Of a DNA stretch of 64,000 bases, positions 1-10,621 are shown piece after piece. A program made the translations under genes and the position numbers. The notes below the pieces were generated by a model that saw only the letters and a program-made list of their open reading frames with translations, made no database searches and was not told the origin of the DNA. Position 1 is the stretch's first letter. Each line of letters starts with the position of its first letter. This DNA is from Isoetes taiwanensis (Eukaryota; Streptophyta; Lycopodiopsida; Isoetales; Isoetaceae): positions 5,862,341 to 5,926,340 of the forward strand of contig JAJEKV010000063.1 of the NCBI GenBank assembly GCA_021234155.1, given 5' to 3'.

Positions 1-2339
1 TTGTTGTGCTTGGTTCGGTTACGTATTGCTGGATAAATGCCGAAGGCGTGCCAACTATGCGATAGGGTTTTCTATCCATTTTTCTTTTTCTTCTTTTGTG
101 GTGCATGTATTCATTCAGGTTTCAACTGGAACAGGGGGTGTTCACAGCCTCGCGCAGTCTTATAAACAAATCTTTTTAAATGCGACTTAAACATATCTAG
201 TTTATTTACAATTACGCTGGTAATTTCTCCCTCACTACTGGCTGCGTAGCTATTCATTAAGTTTCTTTCCGGCTACTAGGAATTATTAACCTCCTTAATC
301 TGCAAACCAAATCTTTAAATGCGCCCGACATATCCTAGTTTGTTTTAATTCCAAAACTTTCTTAATTAGATCGGATCAAAGCCATTTTAAACCTTTCTTT
401 TAAGATGTTCTTGCATTTATTGATTATCCATGTTGGCCTTATTCGCATGTCGATCTACGTCTGGCTGATTATACAATATCCATTTTCAGTTCTTAGAGCA
501 TAAAGATTTCCATCATTTACGAGTTAAACAAACCCTTGCTCTTGGAGATATGCATCCATGCATTTTCCCCATTCTCTTAGACTGTCTTAAGATAATATCT
601 TTGCTCTTTTCGGTTTCCACCTGCTTATTTTCTTCAACTTCAAAATCTTAATTATGCTGTTCATTAAAGATCTCCCTGGATTTAACTTTGCATTCAAGAG
701 GGGCATTGCTAGCATCCATATGATGTACTTCTGATTTTGAGGCGTGGCCATGACTGGCGGTGTCTTGTACTTGTCGTTTTTTACGGTGAGAATGTCTCCC
801 TAAATGAATCAGTTTTTGAGAAAATTCTGCGCCTAAAGTCTAGCTTTGTATTTTGGAGTTAACCATCTGAAGCTCAACAGTTTGTATATCCATTTGTACC
901 TACAACATTTCGTTTTCGGGCATATGCGCAACTTCATAGGTTAATGCGTCGCCTTGAGCGAGATTCATCTATCTCATTGCTTCAATCTGCATTTATGCAT
1001 GCGGGTAACAATTGCTTCATCATAATTATTAGTGCGGTCTAGATCTAGAGCAATTAATACTTACGCACTTGTCTTCTTTAATTCTTTGAATCCTTCTTGT
1101 CTATGCCCAGGACTTCTCCCTCAACATCCTCTGCCATACTACTCTGTATTTATTTTCGTGTCTTCCTTCAGCACTTCTACTTGTACGCTTCCTCTTAGTC
1201 TTCTTGTCTCTTGTGTTGCTCGAGGTCGGAGACTCTTGAACCGGATATCTTGTGTTATTATTCTCCATTAAGGCACGTTACGATCTGTTTGGTCCAATTT
1301 AGCCCGGTCGGCTCAAAAGTGGTCCTGACCTGCTCTAATCGCTTCACATTTTCTATACTCTCTTCATCATCATCATCAATAATTTGATCCACGTCTTGTA
1401 CAGAGTTCACAATTTTTATTTGACCTTTCTTTCTTCATCCTTTGGATTTGAATTTATACAAGATGCGTCTCGTCCAAATACCACATCATGCCCGACTATA
1501 CTTGAGTCTTCCTCATGGGATCGTGAAGTCTATGCCCGCTTTAGTTAGCATCATATCAGCTAAATATGTGTGGGTATACGTTGTCTAACTTTTTGTCCAG
1601 CTTCGGTTGGTATATGAGCATATGCAAAACGACCATATGCTCTTAAAAGCATCACATTTATATCCTTTTCGGACGCCAAAGATTCACGATTTTCCTTACG
1701 ATACTGGATGGTAACATGTTACGAGCGGCTCGCTGGGTTCTTGCATGACTTCTTCCATAAATAGTTTGCTTGATCCTGGGCAAAGCATGAACCATAAAGA
1801 ATGCGTCTGATTCTTCCGCTTTACCACCCATTCTGGCGAGGTGTGACTAGCGTAAAGTTGCCTTTTATGTCTGCCATGTTTTAAAGGAGAGCGGTTTAGA
1901 TCTTCCAGGAAAGATGTTCACCCTACTCGATCTTACACATTTAATTTTTTCACATAGCACATTCTCCACTTCATCATAAAACTTGAGAGCATCGTATGTA
2001 GTCTTTCGCCCGTGAGGAAAGTAACATTTTTATCTCCCTCTTTGTAGTCATCAATACGTGTAATAAAATATCATTTCGGACATTACTCCTTACATTAATT
2101 GGATCACCTGGCTTCAGGTATGTACCAAGCCCTTAAATTTGATTTGCTCTTTTAGATGTTTTTAAAGGTGGCAGCACTGAGTTTACGCCTGGCCTGGCCT
2201 CTTGCGTATCCGGGTCGTTTCTTGTGTAGCCAGTTTGGATAATTTTCTTTCCTCCAGGTTTGATGTTTACCTTATTTACATGACAAAGCCTTTGATGCCA
2301 TAATTTTGAGTGATGGCAGTGATCTGATGATATTAACAC
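1..2339 (-). mobile_element. Ty1/copia retrotransposon fragment, decayed (gag-preintegrase, IN, part of RT)
   Basis: Read on the minus strand, the right-hand end (2133-2339) encodes a gag-preintegrase segment with the motif LWHQRLCHVNKVN, followed leftwards by integrase, the IN-RT linker and the start of reverse transcriptase, which runs off the window at base 1. The segment from about 1 to 1780 aligns by eye with the better preserved copy at 38.8-40.5 kb and shares its phrasing almost line by line. Many short insertions and deletions break every reading frame, so no product is expected. No LTR is visible here because the 3' end lies outside the window. The order IN before RT is what identifies copia rather than gypsy. 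Confidence 0.85.
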
Positions 2340-2379
2340 TTACTTATTATACTTCATTTGTATCAAGGCAAACAAATTT

Positions 2380-2820
2380 CCAACACCACGTCATGGTGTT
2401 GCAATATCAATTCATAATATGTGAGTATTTGTGGGAACTCCTTGAGAACAATTAAGGGAAAAGGTTGGAAAGATGTCTGGTATCCTCTTGCCTTTTTCCA
2501 AATCAACTCATTAACCTTTTTCAGCTATGAGTATGAGTAATCTTGGAAGTCCACATGTCAATAAATGAAGTATAAGATGGGAATGCATATTTCCATGGTT
2601 GGTTTCATTTATGCTCATGCATACATCCGGCCTTCGATAGTCATAGCTAGTTTAGAGTCTTATCTTAAAGAGCTTTTTAAGGGAATCAACATATCTTTTA
2701 CCCTTCTTTACTTTCGCCACTATCAAGTAGTTCCTTTAAATGTTTGTATATTGACAATACATATATGGTGTCCAATGATCTCAAGTATATCCATCCTCCT
2801 CATTTGATGTGAATACTTGG
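2380..2820. repeat. Dispersed, diverged copy of the 34-35.7 kb tandem unit
   Basis: This stretch matches 34100-34560 and 35090-35560 by eye, including shared words around ATATGTGA, GGTTGG(A/G)AAGATGT and ACATGTCAATA(A/G)ATGAAG. It is more diverged than the two tandem units are from each other. No gene is supported. Confidence 0.75.
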
Positions 2821-2829
2821 CCGGTTCGG

Positions 2830-3765
2830 CTGGCAGTCTGGGTTACATTTATTTCAGGGGCCTTTACAGGAGAGTGGGCATATTGCTATAAGAGAATATA
2901 CTTTCTTGTTCCATGCTAGACCCACTTTTCCTCAAAATTCTGTAATTCAGGAACATGATCAGCATCAACAAGATCTTGTTCTCTGGCTTCATCTTGTATA
3001 TATTCCGCGTCTTCTTTGAAGGCGATTAATTCCCTCCCACGGACAATAGCATTTCATACTATGATTGTAGCTCATGCACGATGAGTCATCTTGAAGGGTT
3101 TTTTCACAAAATGCATGTTGTAAGTGGATTGCATGGACTAGAAACTAAAGTAGCTGCTATGTTGTTTGTTTGGAGTGTTATAATCTCTATACTTGTCCTC
3201 AACGTCTGAAACCATAGAATACACCATCCCATGGTGCCCAGACCAAGTCATGACCTACCATCCAGCGGTATTCTAGTCATACCTATGGAACTGGAACTTC
3301 GAGCCGCTCACGATGCAATGTAACGTTCCCTAATGACATATCCATAACTAGCTGGACCAAAACCCTCTAGGCCTTTGAATAATTAAGCTTGAGCCATTTA
3401 GCCGGTGTCTTGAGGAGCCTTGATCCTGAATCCACTGGCGATCTTCATGGGTCACCTAATTATATTTATTTAATTACCCGAGTTCCATAACTCTCAAATT
3501 AGCGTTGTCATGCACTTTGTTTGCGGGTTTCATTTGGGTTGTTAGGTAGAATTGCATTTTGTTGGATTTGATTTCTTCCTCTTGGCTCTCATGTTTAGGT
3601 ATTTATATGCATGAAGGCAATTTCAACTCCATTTTGTGTTGATTTAAAAATGTTGTAACTCTTGCAATTTGTGATAAAAAGCTTGTGTTGAATAATATGT
3701 GTTGCTCAAATACATGGATGAATTTTAAAGCGTGCTATATGTGCAGAATCGCAGTAAATGGGGGA
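2830..3765. other. No recognisable gene
   Basis: About 940 bases between two repeat copies. I see no extended reading frame, splice-bounded exon, RNA gene or terminal repeat here. Confidence 0.6.
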
Positions 3766-4898
3766 AAATAATATAATTAAATTTAAACCATACACATTTT
3801 CCTATATGCCTTGAAATTCTTTATATCTTTAGTGATGGCGTGTGATTAAAACTCTTATCTATTATCTCTTTAAATGAGTATTAATTCTGGATTCTTTCTT
3901 TGTTTTAGGCATCATTTGATAGCCTGGCGATCAAATGTAGCATTTGCATGTTTAGGACTTGGGGTATTATTGCTTATTATGTTGTGAGGGTATATTTGGA
4001 ATATTTACAAACTCAAAGGGTATATATGGAATTTTTTCCAACAAGTATGGGTTATGCTTTTGGAGATTTATAGTGCACCTTTATAGTTATAGCATCTTTT
4101 GCATTCGCGATTGTAATGAGCTCTCTTTTCATTATAAATCGAGTATTAGTTTATATTGTGTATTACCTGATGTTTGTAAACAAATGTTGCTACACTTGTG
4201 GGTTGCCCATAAGCAAAACGGTATGGAAAATGGGTTTCATGAAGGATGATAATTTGAAGACCGAATCTCATATCATGGGAAAATAGCTGAGCCAAAGTAT
4301 TAAAGGAATGTGATATCCTAAAATCTAAGAAAGCGCATACCCCAAATTGTCGCGAGAGGCGAGCGAAAAAATCTGAGAGGAACATCATTTTGCCACATGA
4401 TATGGAGCCCATCCAAATCTTTGCATTCTTGATCAATATTCGAGTCGATTTACTCAATTTTACTTTACATTAAACCTCTTAGGAGAATCACGCTACGTTG
4501 GATTCAATAGCGAACTAGGAGGAACATGGGAAATAATCGACTAAAACACACCTGAAGCGCAGCCCAATCTTAATATTCCACGCCGATTCAAAGCGGTTTC
4601 AAGTAGCCCAACATGCATTTTCTAAAAGCGAGAGCTTAGAAAAGAAATTAAAAGAGGCAACAAAGGCTGAGATGGAAGGGAAAGAAAGAGTAGACTATAC
4701 CATAGTGCCATAGCCAAGATGCGGAAAAACAGGCCAAAGCGGTTTTATGGTACCCATGCCAGAAAACAAAGGGACATGAATTTTCGAGACAAGGTGCAAG
4801 ACAGCGACCTGCCGCATGGTTCCATAGCTACCCCTCACAATCAGCGGCCCGGATAGGGCGTAACTTCGTCGTGCTAATCCAGCGGCAACAGATCCCAC

Positions 4899-5417
4899 CT
4901 TAAAGTAGATGGCTCTTTGAGAGTTAATGAGATGGTTCATGCCGGCTTTAAGCCGGGGAATAAGCCCCACTTTGCCCAATGTGTGGCCGGTGCATTGAAC
5001 ATTAGACCTTGTTTATATTTGTGTCTGCGCTGAGTAGTCTTAGGTCTGGCTGCATTCTCTTTTTTGGAGTATCTTTGGATAGTCGGCACTTTTTTGGGTA
5101 TTTATCATCAAATCGATGAAATTTGCTTCTAAAAGGATTGCATTTCACATGGCAAAGTCTTGGCTAATATGGGTAATATGGAAGCAAAAGCTAGAAGAAA
5201 GGTCTTTATGATAAAGCGTATTTCTTTCGGTGGTGCTTCAAAATTAAGTAGAAGTTGTATAATTGCTTTCAGATCTCCAATTGGCTTTGTCATTATTAAA
5301 ATTCCAATATGGGGTGATCATCTAAAAGTGATTGATGCTTCAGGGACATTTCTTATACGGAAGTACTTTGTAATATTTTTGAGTGTATAATATGAAGTAA
5401 AACGTTCTTCAAAAAAA
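4899..5417 (+). mobile_element. 5'-truncated LINE (non-LTR retrotransposon) 3' end with target-site duplication
   Basis: The insert begins after a sequence close to CAGCAACAGATCCCA (about 4881-4898) and ends in a short A-run (5411-5417), directly followed by a second copy, CAGCAACAAGATCCACC (5418-5434). The other two copies of the surrounding repeat have this target word only once, so this is a clean target duplication. The plus strand reads as a broken zf-RVT-like segment with CPMCG, then E and H, then C, then tryptophan-rich residues such as the WLIWVIW string, as found at the C-terminus of plant L1-type LINEs. Only about 520 bases were integrated, as expected from incomplete reverse transcription. 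Frames are broken. Confidence 0.7.
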
Positions 5418-6136
5418 CAGCAACAAGATCCACCCCAATAGCTAACTAATCACGGTGGCTTAAAGCCGCCATTGTCCAAAAATTCCTCGGGTGAGGATCT
5501 TGGCGCCAAAATAAAAACCGCCTATCGGCCCATCAATCAAAGGTTTTCCCATCGAGCAACCCCAAAAGATTTGTTGTTGCGGTTAGGTTGCTTAGGTTGT
5601 GCATGCTAATTAACTTTTCTTTTTTTCATTTGTAAATCTATTTGAGAGGCGAGGAAAGCACCCTTAAAAAATACACTAAAAATAAAAGTGCTAAAAAAAG
5701 TGTGGGGAACAAAATTTTTGTTAAGCGTAGTGCTCTAATTTTTTTATTATTGCCAATGTTCAGCGGAAAATGGAGTGATCTCAAGTGTAAGAACCACGGT
5801 AGACAATGGGACCTTTATGGTAGACAGCGGTGTTACTCAAATTGACCATGAAGCGTTGCCATATTGACAGCAATTTCTTTTGCAAAGCATTGCGGTCGTG
5901 AGACTGCCGGTGGAATGGTCGCGTTCCGTAACTATGATTTATCGTCATCAGATATTTATGAGATCAATAGCGACCAACCATAATTTTATGATATTCCTTA
6001 TCTACCGCAGAAAGCATTGCTATAGCGACCTTCACTTGTTTTAATTGGGCATGTGTTTACATCCAATGGGTCATGGAACCCATGCGTCTTTGATTGTTAC
6101 TAGGATGCAAAAAGCCTTTGTCTTTAAAACCTTTGC

Positions 6137-6141
6137 ATTAA
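6137..6141. repeat. Left target-site duplication of the chromovirus (ATTAA)
   Basis: The left flank reads GCATTAA before TGTGGCG. The same ATTAA follows the right LTR at 19137-19141. The empty site at about 62330-62345 reads GCATTAATGACTAGG, which fixes the duplication at five bases. Confidence 0.9.
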
Positions 6142-7784
6142 TGTGGCGTTCGGGGAACATAAGCTATATATATACATATATTCTGGACCGATCACCATAC
6201 AAGTCTACGAGTAGCCTTGTATGCATTTGAAGAAAATAACCCAAAGGGTGCACATCTAAGTTAATTGTTTAACTTAAATCACCTTAGGATAAGACCCATT
6301 TCCACATGGCCTTATCCTATTGGGCATGCTGCGGCCTCATCCTAGTGGTGCCGCATTGGCATCCCATGTGGACCCACACCTATAATGGCCTCTAACCTAA
6401 CCCTAGACCCTTTTTTCCACGACCTAGCACCTAAACCCTCATCCACGCGCCCGAGAAACTCCGTTTGAGCATGGATCGTCGTAGCCTAGCACGGGCGGCG
6501 GCCCCTGGAAGGTGTGTATGATCGTGAGGGAGCAAGTCTTGAGCCACGTCAAAGGAGCATGGAGGCGCCCGGGGATGGGAGGCGCTTACGGAGGAGGTAG
6601 GTTGAGTAGAGTCCATGTTAGTTCATCACGGGGAGTTAGCACTCGAGATGGGTTAGTATTCATAGCTAGAGTAGAGCCACCCTAGATCCTTTGTTGAACA
6701 TCTTGAACCTAATCAATGAACCCTAACTAATAGTTAGATATGTATGATTAGGTTAAGATGTTCATATAATATTGTTCATGATGATTATGGGATGATGGTT
6801 GATCATGTTTGTTCCCTCTTGTGTTGGGAAGGGGGTAGAGACCTAGGGCCATATGTGGTATGTTCTAGTATAGATCCTTAGTTCCTAGTAGATTTGCGGC
6901 TTTGTGCATAGGAACCCACGGGCTATGGAGGCTATGATCGACTCGGCACTACACATAGCTTGGGGCTAGAGGCAATGTGGAGGGAGGATCCCTTAGAGGA
7001 GTGGGGGCTCCCGGGGGATCCCATAGTGGGCTAGGCTTATGGTAGGTCACTTAGGTGTGGGCCGGGCATGGAGTCAGGAAACACCTCACAGGGGCCGAGA
7101 AGGTGTTGCCTTGCCTCTCAAGAGTTGCAAGTGTCGGCTTGGCTCTTGTTTTGGGGGTTGATGGGGTATGAATGCGTGTAAGCCCGCGATTCTCTAGCCC
7201 GTGGAACCTCTAGACCCGGGAGGGAGATGCAACCTTTCCTACCTCGGCGGACCCGAGGGAGATGCAACTGGGTAGTCAGATGGGTGATGCCATGGGATTG
7301 CGTATCCCAGGAAGGTTAGAGCCATGCGAGCACGATCTAGCCCATGCACCAAAAAGTATGCCTGGGGAGGCGGATGGAGTGGTCAACCTAGCCATTGTCT
7401 TATGCCAGCCCGCCATTGTTATGACTTCGATTACGCGCTCTATCTTGGGGCCTATCCAGTTGGTCGACTTCCTTATGTGTCCGGATCCACGGGTAGGAGC
7501 TCTCCGTTTTATGGTATGTGGTTATGTTCTTTGCACCTTTGGATATGTGATGGACTACCCTTGAGGGGTAGTATTTGTATTGTTGATGCTAGTTACGACA
7601 TGTTTATCGCTTCCGCTGTTATAGGAGCCCATAGGGAAAGGGCGCGCCAAGACACCCGTGTCCCCTCCCGCACTAGGGTCACCTTAGAGTGCGGGGGAAG
7701 CCGGAGGGCTGTGCGGTTGTTGGGCGGGATGAGGGATTTCTGCTAGAGTTAAACGGCCGTATATTTAGCGAGGGCGGCGTCACA
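6142..7784 (+). repeat. 5' LTR of the chromovirus
   Basis: It begins TGTGGCGTTCGGGGAA and ends GGCGTCACA, and aligns over its whole length with 17535-19136. Its length is 1643 bases against 1602 in the partner, and the differences are mostly short indels. It contains short CCTAACCCTA stretches that are part of the LTR and not a telomere. Open frames within it are not conserved between the two LTRs. Confidence 0.9.
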
Positions 7785-7800
7785 ATAATTATCAGGCGAT
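7785..7800 (+). other. Degenerate primer-binding site (initiator tRNA-Met type)
   Basis: Immediately after the LTR comes AATTATCAGGCGAT, which resembles the TGGTATCAGAGC word complementary to plant initiator tRNA-Met. Position and partial match support the call, but several bases differ. Confidence 0.55.
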
Positions 7801-8257
7801 GTTCTTGATTTGACGGGGAACCTTGCTTGACCATAACCTGAAAAGTAGTCTAACAAGCTTATAGGGGTGTGAAATAAAAATTTCCACCATCGAACCTCGA
7901 AAATAAGGAAAAAATTTTTTCTCTTAGGTAGTGGGTCGAAATTAGCTTAAGTGTTAGGCGAAGAAATGAATAAGTCGAATTCATCTTCTAGTAAATTGGT
8001 GTGGAAATTATGTATGCATCAAATTTCACATAAAATGGGTCGAAGAATCATGTCAGACAGAGAAGTGAAAAATGGTGTGAATCCATAATTAGCACATCAA
8101 ACCATTAGAATTCGAAAATTTAAAGTAAAATACAAAATTAATACAAAGTTAATATATACATTAATAATTAAATAATTACTAAATATGGTGTAATTAAGAA
8201 GGAGGCTATAATAAATAGGGGTAGTATATGGTGGGAGAATATTCCTAGGGACCCTCC
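7801..8257 (+). other. Chromovirus leader upstream of the H3-like sequence
   Basis: This is AT-rich, non-coding sequence with no open frame conserved with any family I recognise. The last part (about 8100-8257) becomes strongly AT-rich and then changes to CT-rich, as plant promoters and 5' untranslated regions do. Confidence 0.5.
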
Positions 8258-8267
8258 TTTTTAAATA
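8258..8267 (+). promoter_or_regulatory. Possible TATA-type box upstream of the H3-like sequence
   Basis: TTTTTAAATA lies about 90 bases before the ATG at 8353, followed by a CT-rich tract (about 8277-8320) typical of plant 5' untranslated regions. This is inference from composition and spacing only. Confidence 0.35.
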
Positions 8268-8352
8268 TCGACACCTCATTCTCTCTCTCCAACCCTTCAC
8301 CTTCACCTCTCTCTTGATCGACCTTCGTCACCCATTTCTTGAACCACAAGAC

Positions 8353-9372
8353 ATGGCGCACCAAGCAAACCCTACGGGGAAGGCCCCTAGGCCCACCCCT
8401 CTCCATGGCCTTGGCAGGCAGGCGGCATGTCAAGAAGGTCCCAGAGCACCTTCGGCCAGAAGCCGGGGAGAGGAGAGCTTCCCTCGGCCCGGCGTGACAC
8501 ATCATGGCAGAGAGGGCGCTATCTAGCACCGGCGGCGGCTCTTCATGCGGATACCAGCTGAGGAAGCGGCCGAGTCCATGCTGGGCCTCGGCCGGACGCA
8601 GGAGTCGAGCGAGGTTGAAGAGCGGGTGGGTTAGGCGGCAATGACCTAAAGCGAGGAGCCTCGGCTTCAGAAACCGAAAAGTTGAGTCAGCAGGCTGCCG
8701 GAGAAGGGCTGTAATGGCAGGACAAAGGCAAACCGATCGTCGTTAAACCGATGTGGAGAGGAGGTCTCTGAGGAAAGAGGCAGCCGAGGGAGAACGAAGC
8801 GAAAGGAGAAGCGAAGTGCTCCGAGGGTCAAACCTCAGGTAAGCCGGGAGCAAAAGGTGAATGAAATAGGGCGGGCATTCAGCTCAGGCGGACCCTTGAA
8901 TTCAAGCGAAAAATGGCGGTATACAAGGAGTACCTCGTCGTTGGGCCGAGTACAACGATTGAATTCTTGCCCGTCAAGAGGTCTGCCCGGGCGTGGGAGG
9001 CGGCAGGCGAAGAAAAATCAGCGAAGCCCACCCCACCTAGGCCAGGAAAAACCCAAAAAGGGTTCACCAGTAGGAGCATTGTGTGCGCCGGGTGTTTAGG
9101 GAGATCAAGCACTTCCAAATGTGCACAAATCTCCTCATAAGGAAAGCCCTTGGCGTCTCCTTAGGGAAGTCATCTGGGGAGTTAGGACCGATTATAGGAT
9201 CACCCCTCTAACGTCCCGGGCTCTGCAAGAGGCTGTTGAAGCAGAGCTGGTGCAGCTCTTTGAGGAAGGGAATCTCTGTGCCATCCATGCTAAGAGAGTC
9301 ACCCTTATGCCAAAGGACATTCACTTAGCACGGAGGGATTCGAGGGGAGGCCCTAGGCCTCAAATTTTGTAA
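8353..9372 (+). pseudogene. Histone H3-variant-like gene remnant inside the chromovirus leader
   Basis: The 3' part contains a near-complete histone fold. The N-helix REIKHFQ and helix 1 segment TNLLIRK (about 9098-9145) lie in one frame. After a single frameshift near 9145-9155 come RLLREV, the loop TDYRITP, helix 2 [14 protein letters not shown], the hallmark [16 protein letters not shown] and the last-helix residues HLARR (to about 9345), then a stop. The fold matches canonical H3 in loop 1 length and in MPKD, but NLLI and YRITP recall centromeric H3. The ATG at 8353 starts MA.. and soon reaches TGKAPR, which is explicable as the H3 tail start with small deletions; the tail then diverges. 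The roughly 730 bases between tail start and fold are longer than a normal H3 tail and contain a good splice donor (CAG/GTAAG near 8838) and basic stretches such as KRKEKRSAPRVKPQ. Frame-broken here, so function in this copy is doubtful. Confidence 0.75.
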
Positions 9373-10621
9373 ATTTTATTAGAAAAGTAAAATTGCCATG
9401 TAATTGTGCTTCTTGTTAATATAAAAGTATTTCCCTCTGTAATTAGGAAAAAATGTTGTATGCTTGAAATTTAGGAAATAGAACCTAATTGTAGTAGAAT
9501 TCTTCATAGCACTCTCAGAAATATCCTAGAAATCATGACTACAACAAAATTTTGGCAAAAAAAATCATCAAAAAAAGCAAAAATTTGGGCCAACCGGGTG
9601 AGACCGCGCCAATGGCTTCTGCGTCCCCGGCTTGGTAGCGTTCGTTGCGGACTCCCGTGCCCCCAAAAACATGCTTTTAGATGTCAGTTCTGCTCAAAAT
9701 AAGTTGCTAGTTAGCTTAGAATCGGCCCAATTAGCCATGTTAGCATCTTGAAATTCCCAAAAATGACCAAAAATTGGCCCAAAAATAGGCCAGCCGGGTG
9801 AGGCAGCAAGCCAAGCGTCTGCGTCCGTGACGGAGGGCCATCCAGCCGGACTCACCGGGTCAGCCCATCTTCGACCCAAATTAGCCAAATTCAGTAGAAC
9901 AAGCGCCATGTAGTGTTTCTTGCTTTGCTTTGCTTAGATTTGCACTTCATGGTAGCTCAATTGGACACCCAGAGCCATAGAACCAAGGTCTTCCCCATCT
10001 AGGAACCTTTTGCCGCGAATCCAGGGTCAACCATAGTCTATAAAAGGGCCTCATTTGTCATTTTCCCTTCCATGAGGCTGCTCCCGACCACTTGGGCGAT
10101 TTTCTAACTCCTTCTTGATCTTTGCAAGCCATTTTACGCACCCTTCTTTGCTCAATGGCCCGGCAACTTTGAGAGATGGTACAATCTTTGCAAAGCCATA
10201 TCCATCGGCTTCTGTGACCAAGCCTTCTCGTGTTTGACCACTTGTTTGATCTTCATGCAACTCTGTCTAGAACACCATACTATCTGAGATATCATGTGCC
10301 AATATGACCAGCGGGTCCTGCCTTGGGAAGTTAGACTACCCCTAGGGGAGGGGTGGGTTTCTCTTGAGACACTCACCCCAAGCCTTAGGTCGAGAGATGG
10401 CGGGATCAAAGGCAAGCGGCTATGGGATAGGACTAGGACCATGCGGTTACATGACTGCGGACATAATAGGCATAGGTACCTTTCATCTCGGGGCGACCCT
10501 TGCCCTCTTCATGCATTATAAGTCAATCAACAAAGTAGGGGAACCTTCGTTCAGCCCTTAGACTTAGCTCCACTTGATACGTGGGACCCGAGGGGCAGAT
10601 CCTCAATATAGAATCCTCATT
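9373..10621 (+). other. Leader between the H3-like sequence and gag, with imperfect repeat and TATA-like box
   Basis: No plus-strand gene is supported. Two related blocks (about 9585-9660 and 9775-9870) share the words CCGGGTGAG and TCTGCGTCC. A strong TATAAAAG box is at 10039-10046. A minus-strand open frame (10051-10260) contains a charged string ending KIKKELENRP, but I cannot match it to a family. An A-rich patch sits at about 9553-9588. Confidence 0.5.
10039..10046 (+). promoter_or_regulatory. TATAAAAG box in the chromovirus leader
   Basis: TATAAAAG followed by GGCCTC is a strong plant-like TATA element about 580 bases before the likely gag ATG at 10622. A chromovirus normally starts transcription in the LTR, so an internal box is unexpected. 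It could be chance. Confidence 0.35.

Larger units (their letters stand above)
3770..6141. repeat. Dispersed repeat, copy 1 (left part, interrupted by the chromovirus)
   Basis: 3770-5640 is colinear with 36370-37640 (copy 2), and about 4440-6141 is colinear with 61150-62341 (copy 3). Copy 1 resumes at 19137 after the chromovirus. The repeat contains no intact gene; the open frames in it are not conserved as protein between copies. A LINE fragment at 4899-5417 is private to this copy. At its far end (20.1-20.7 kb) the repeat carries an NPF transporter piece, as copy 3 does. Confidence 0.85.

Noticed and set aside
7262-7746. Overlapping open frames in the 5' LTR
   Set aside because: Not kept open in the 3' LTR partner.
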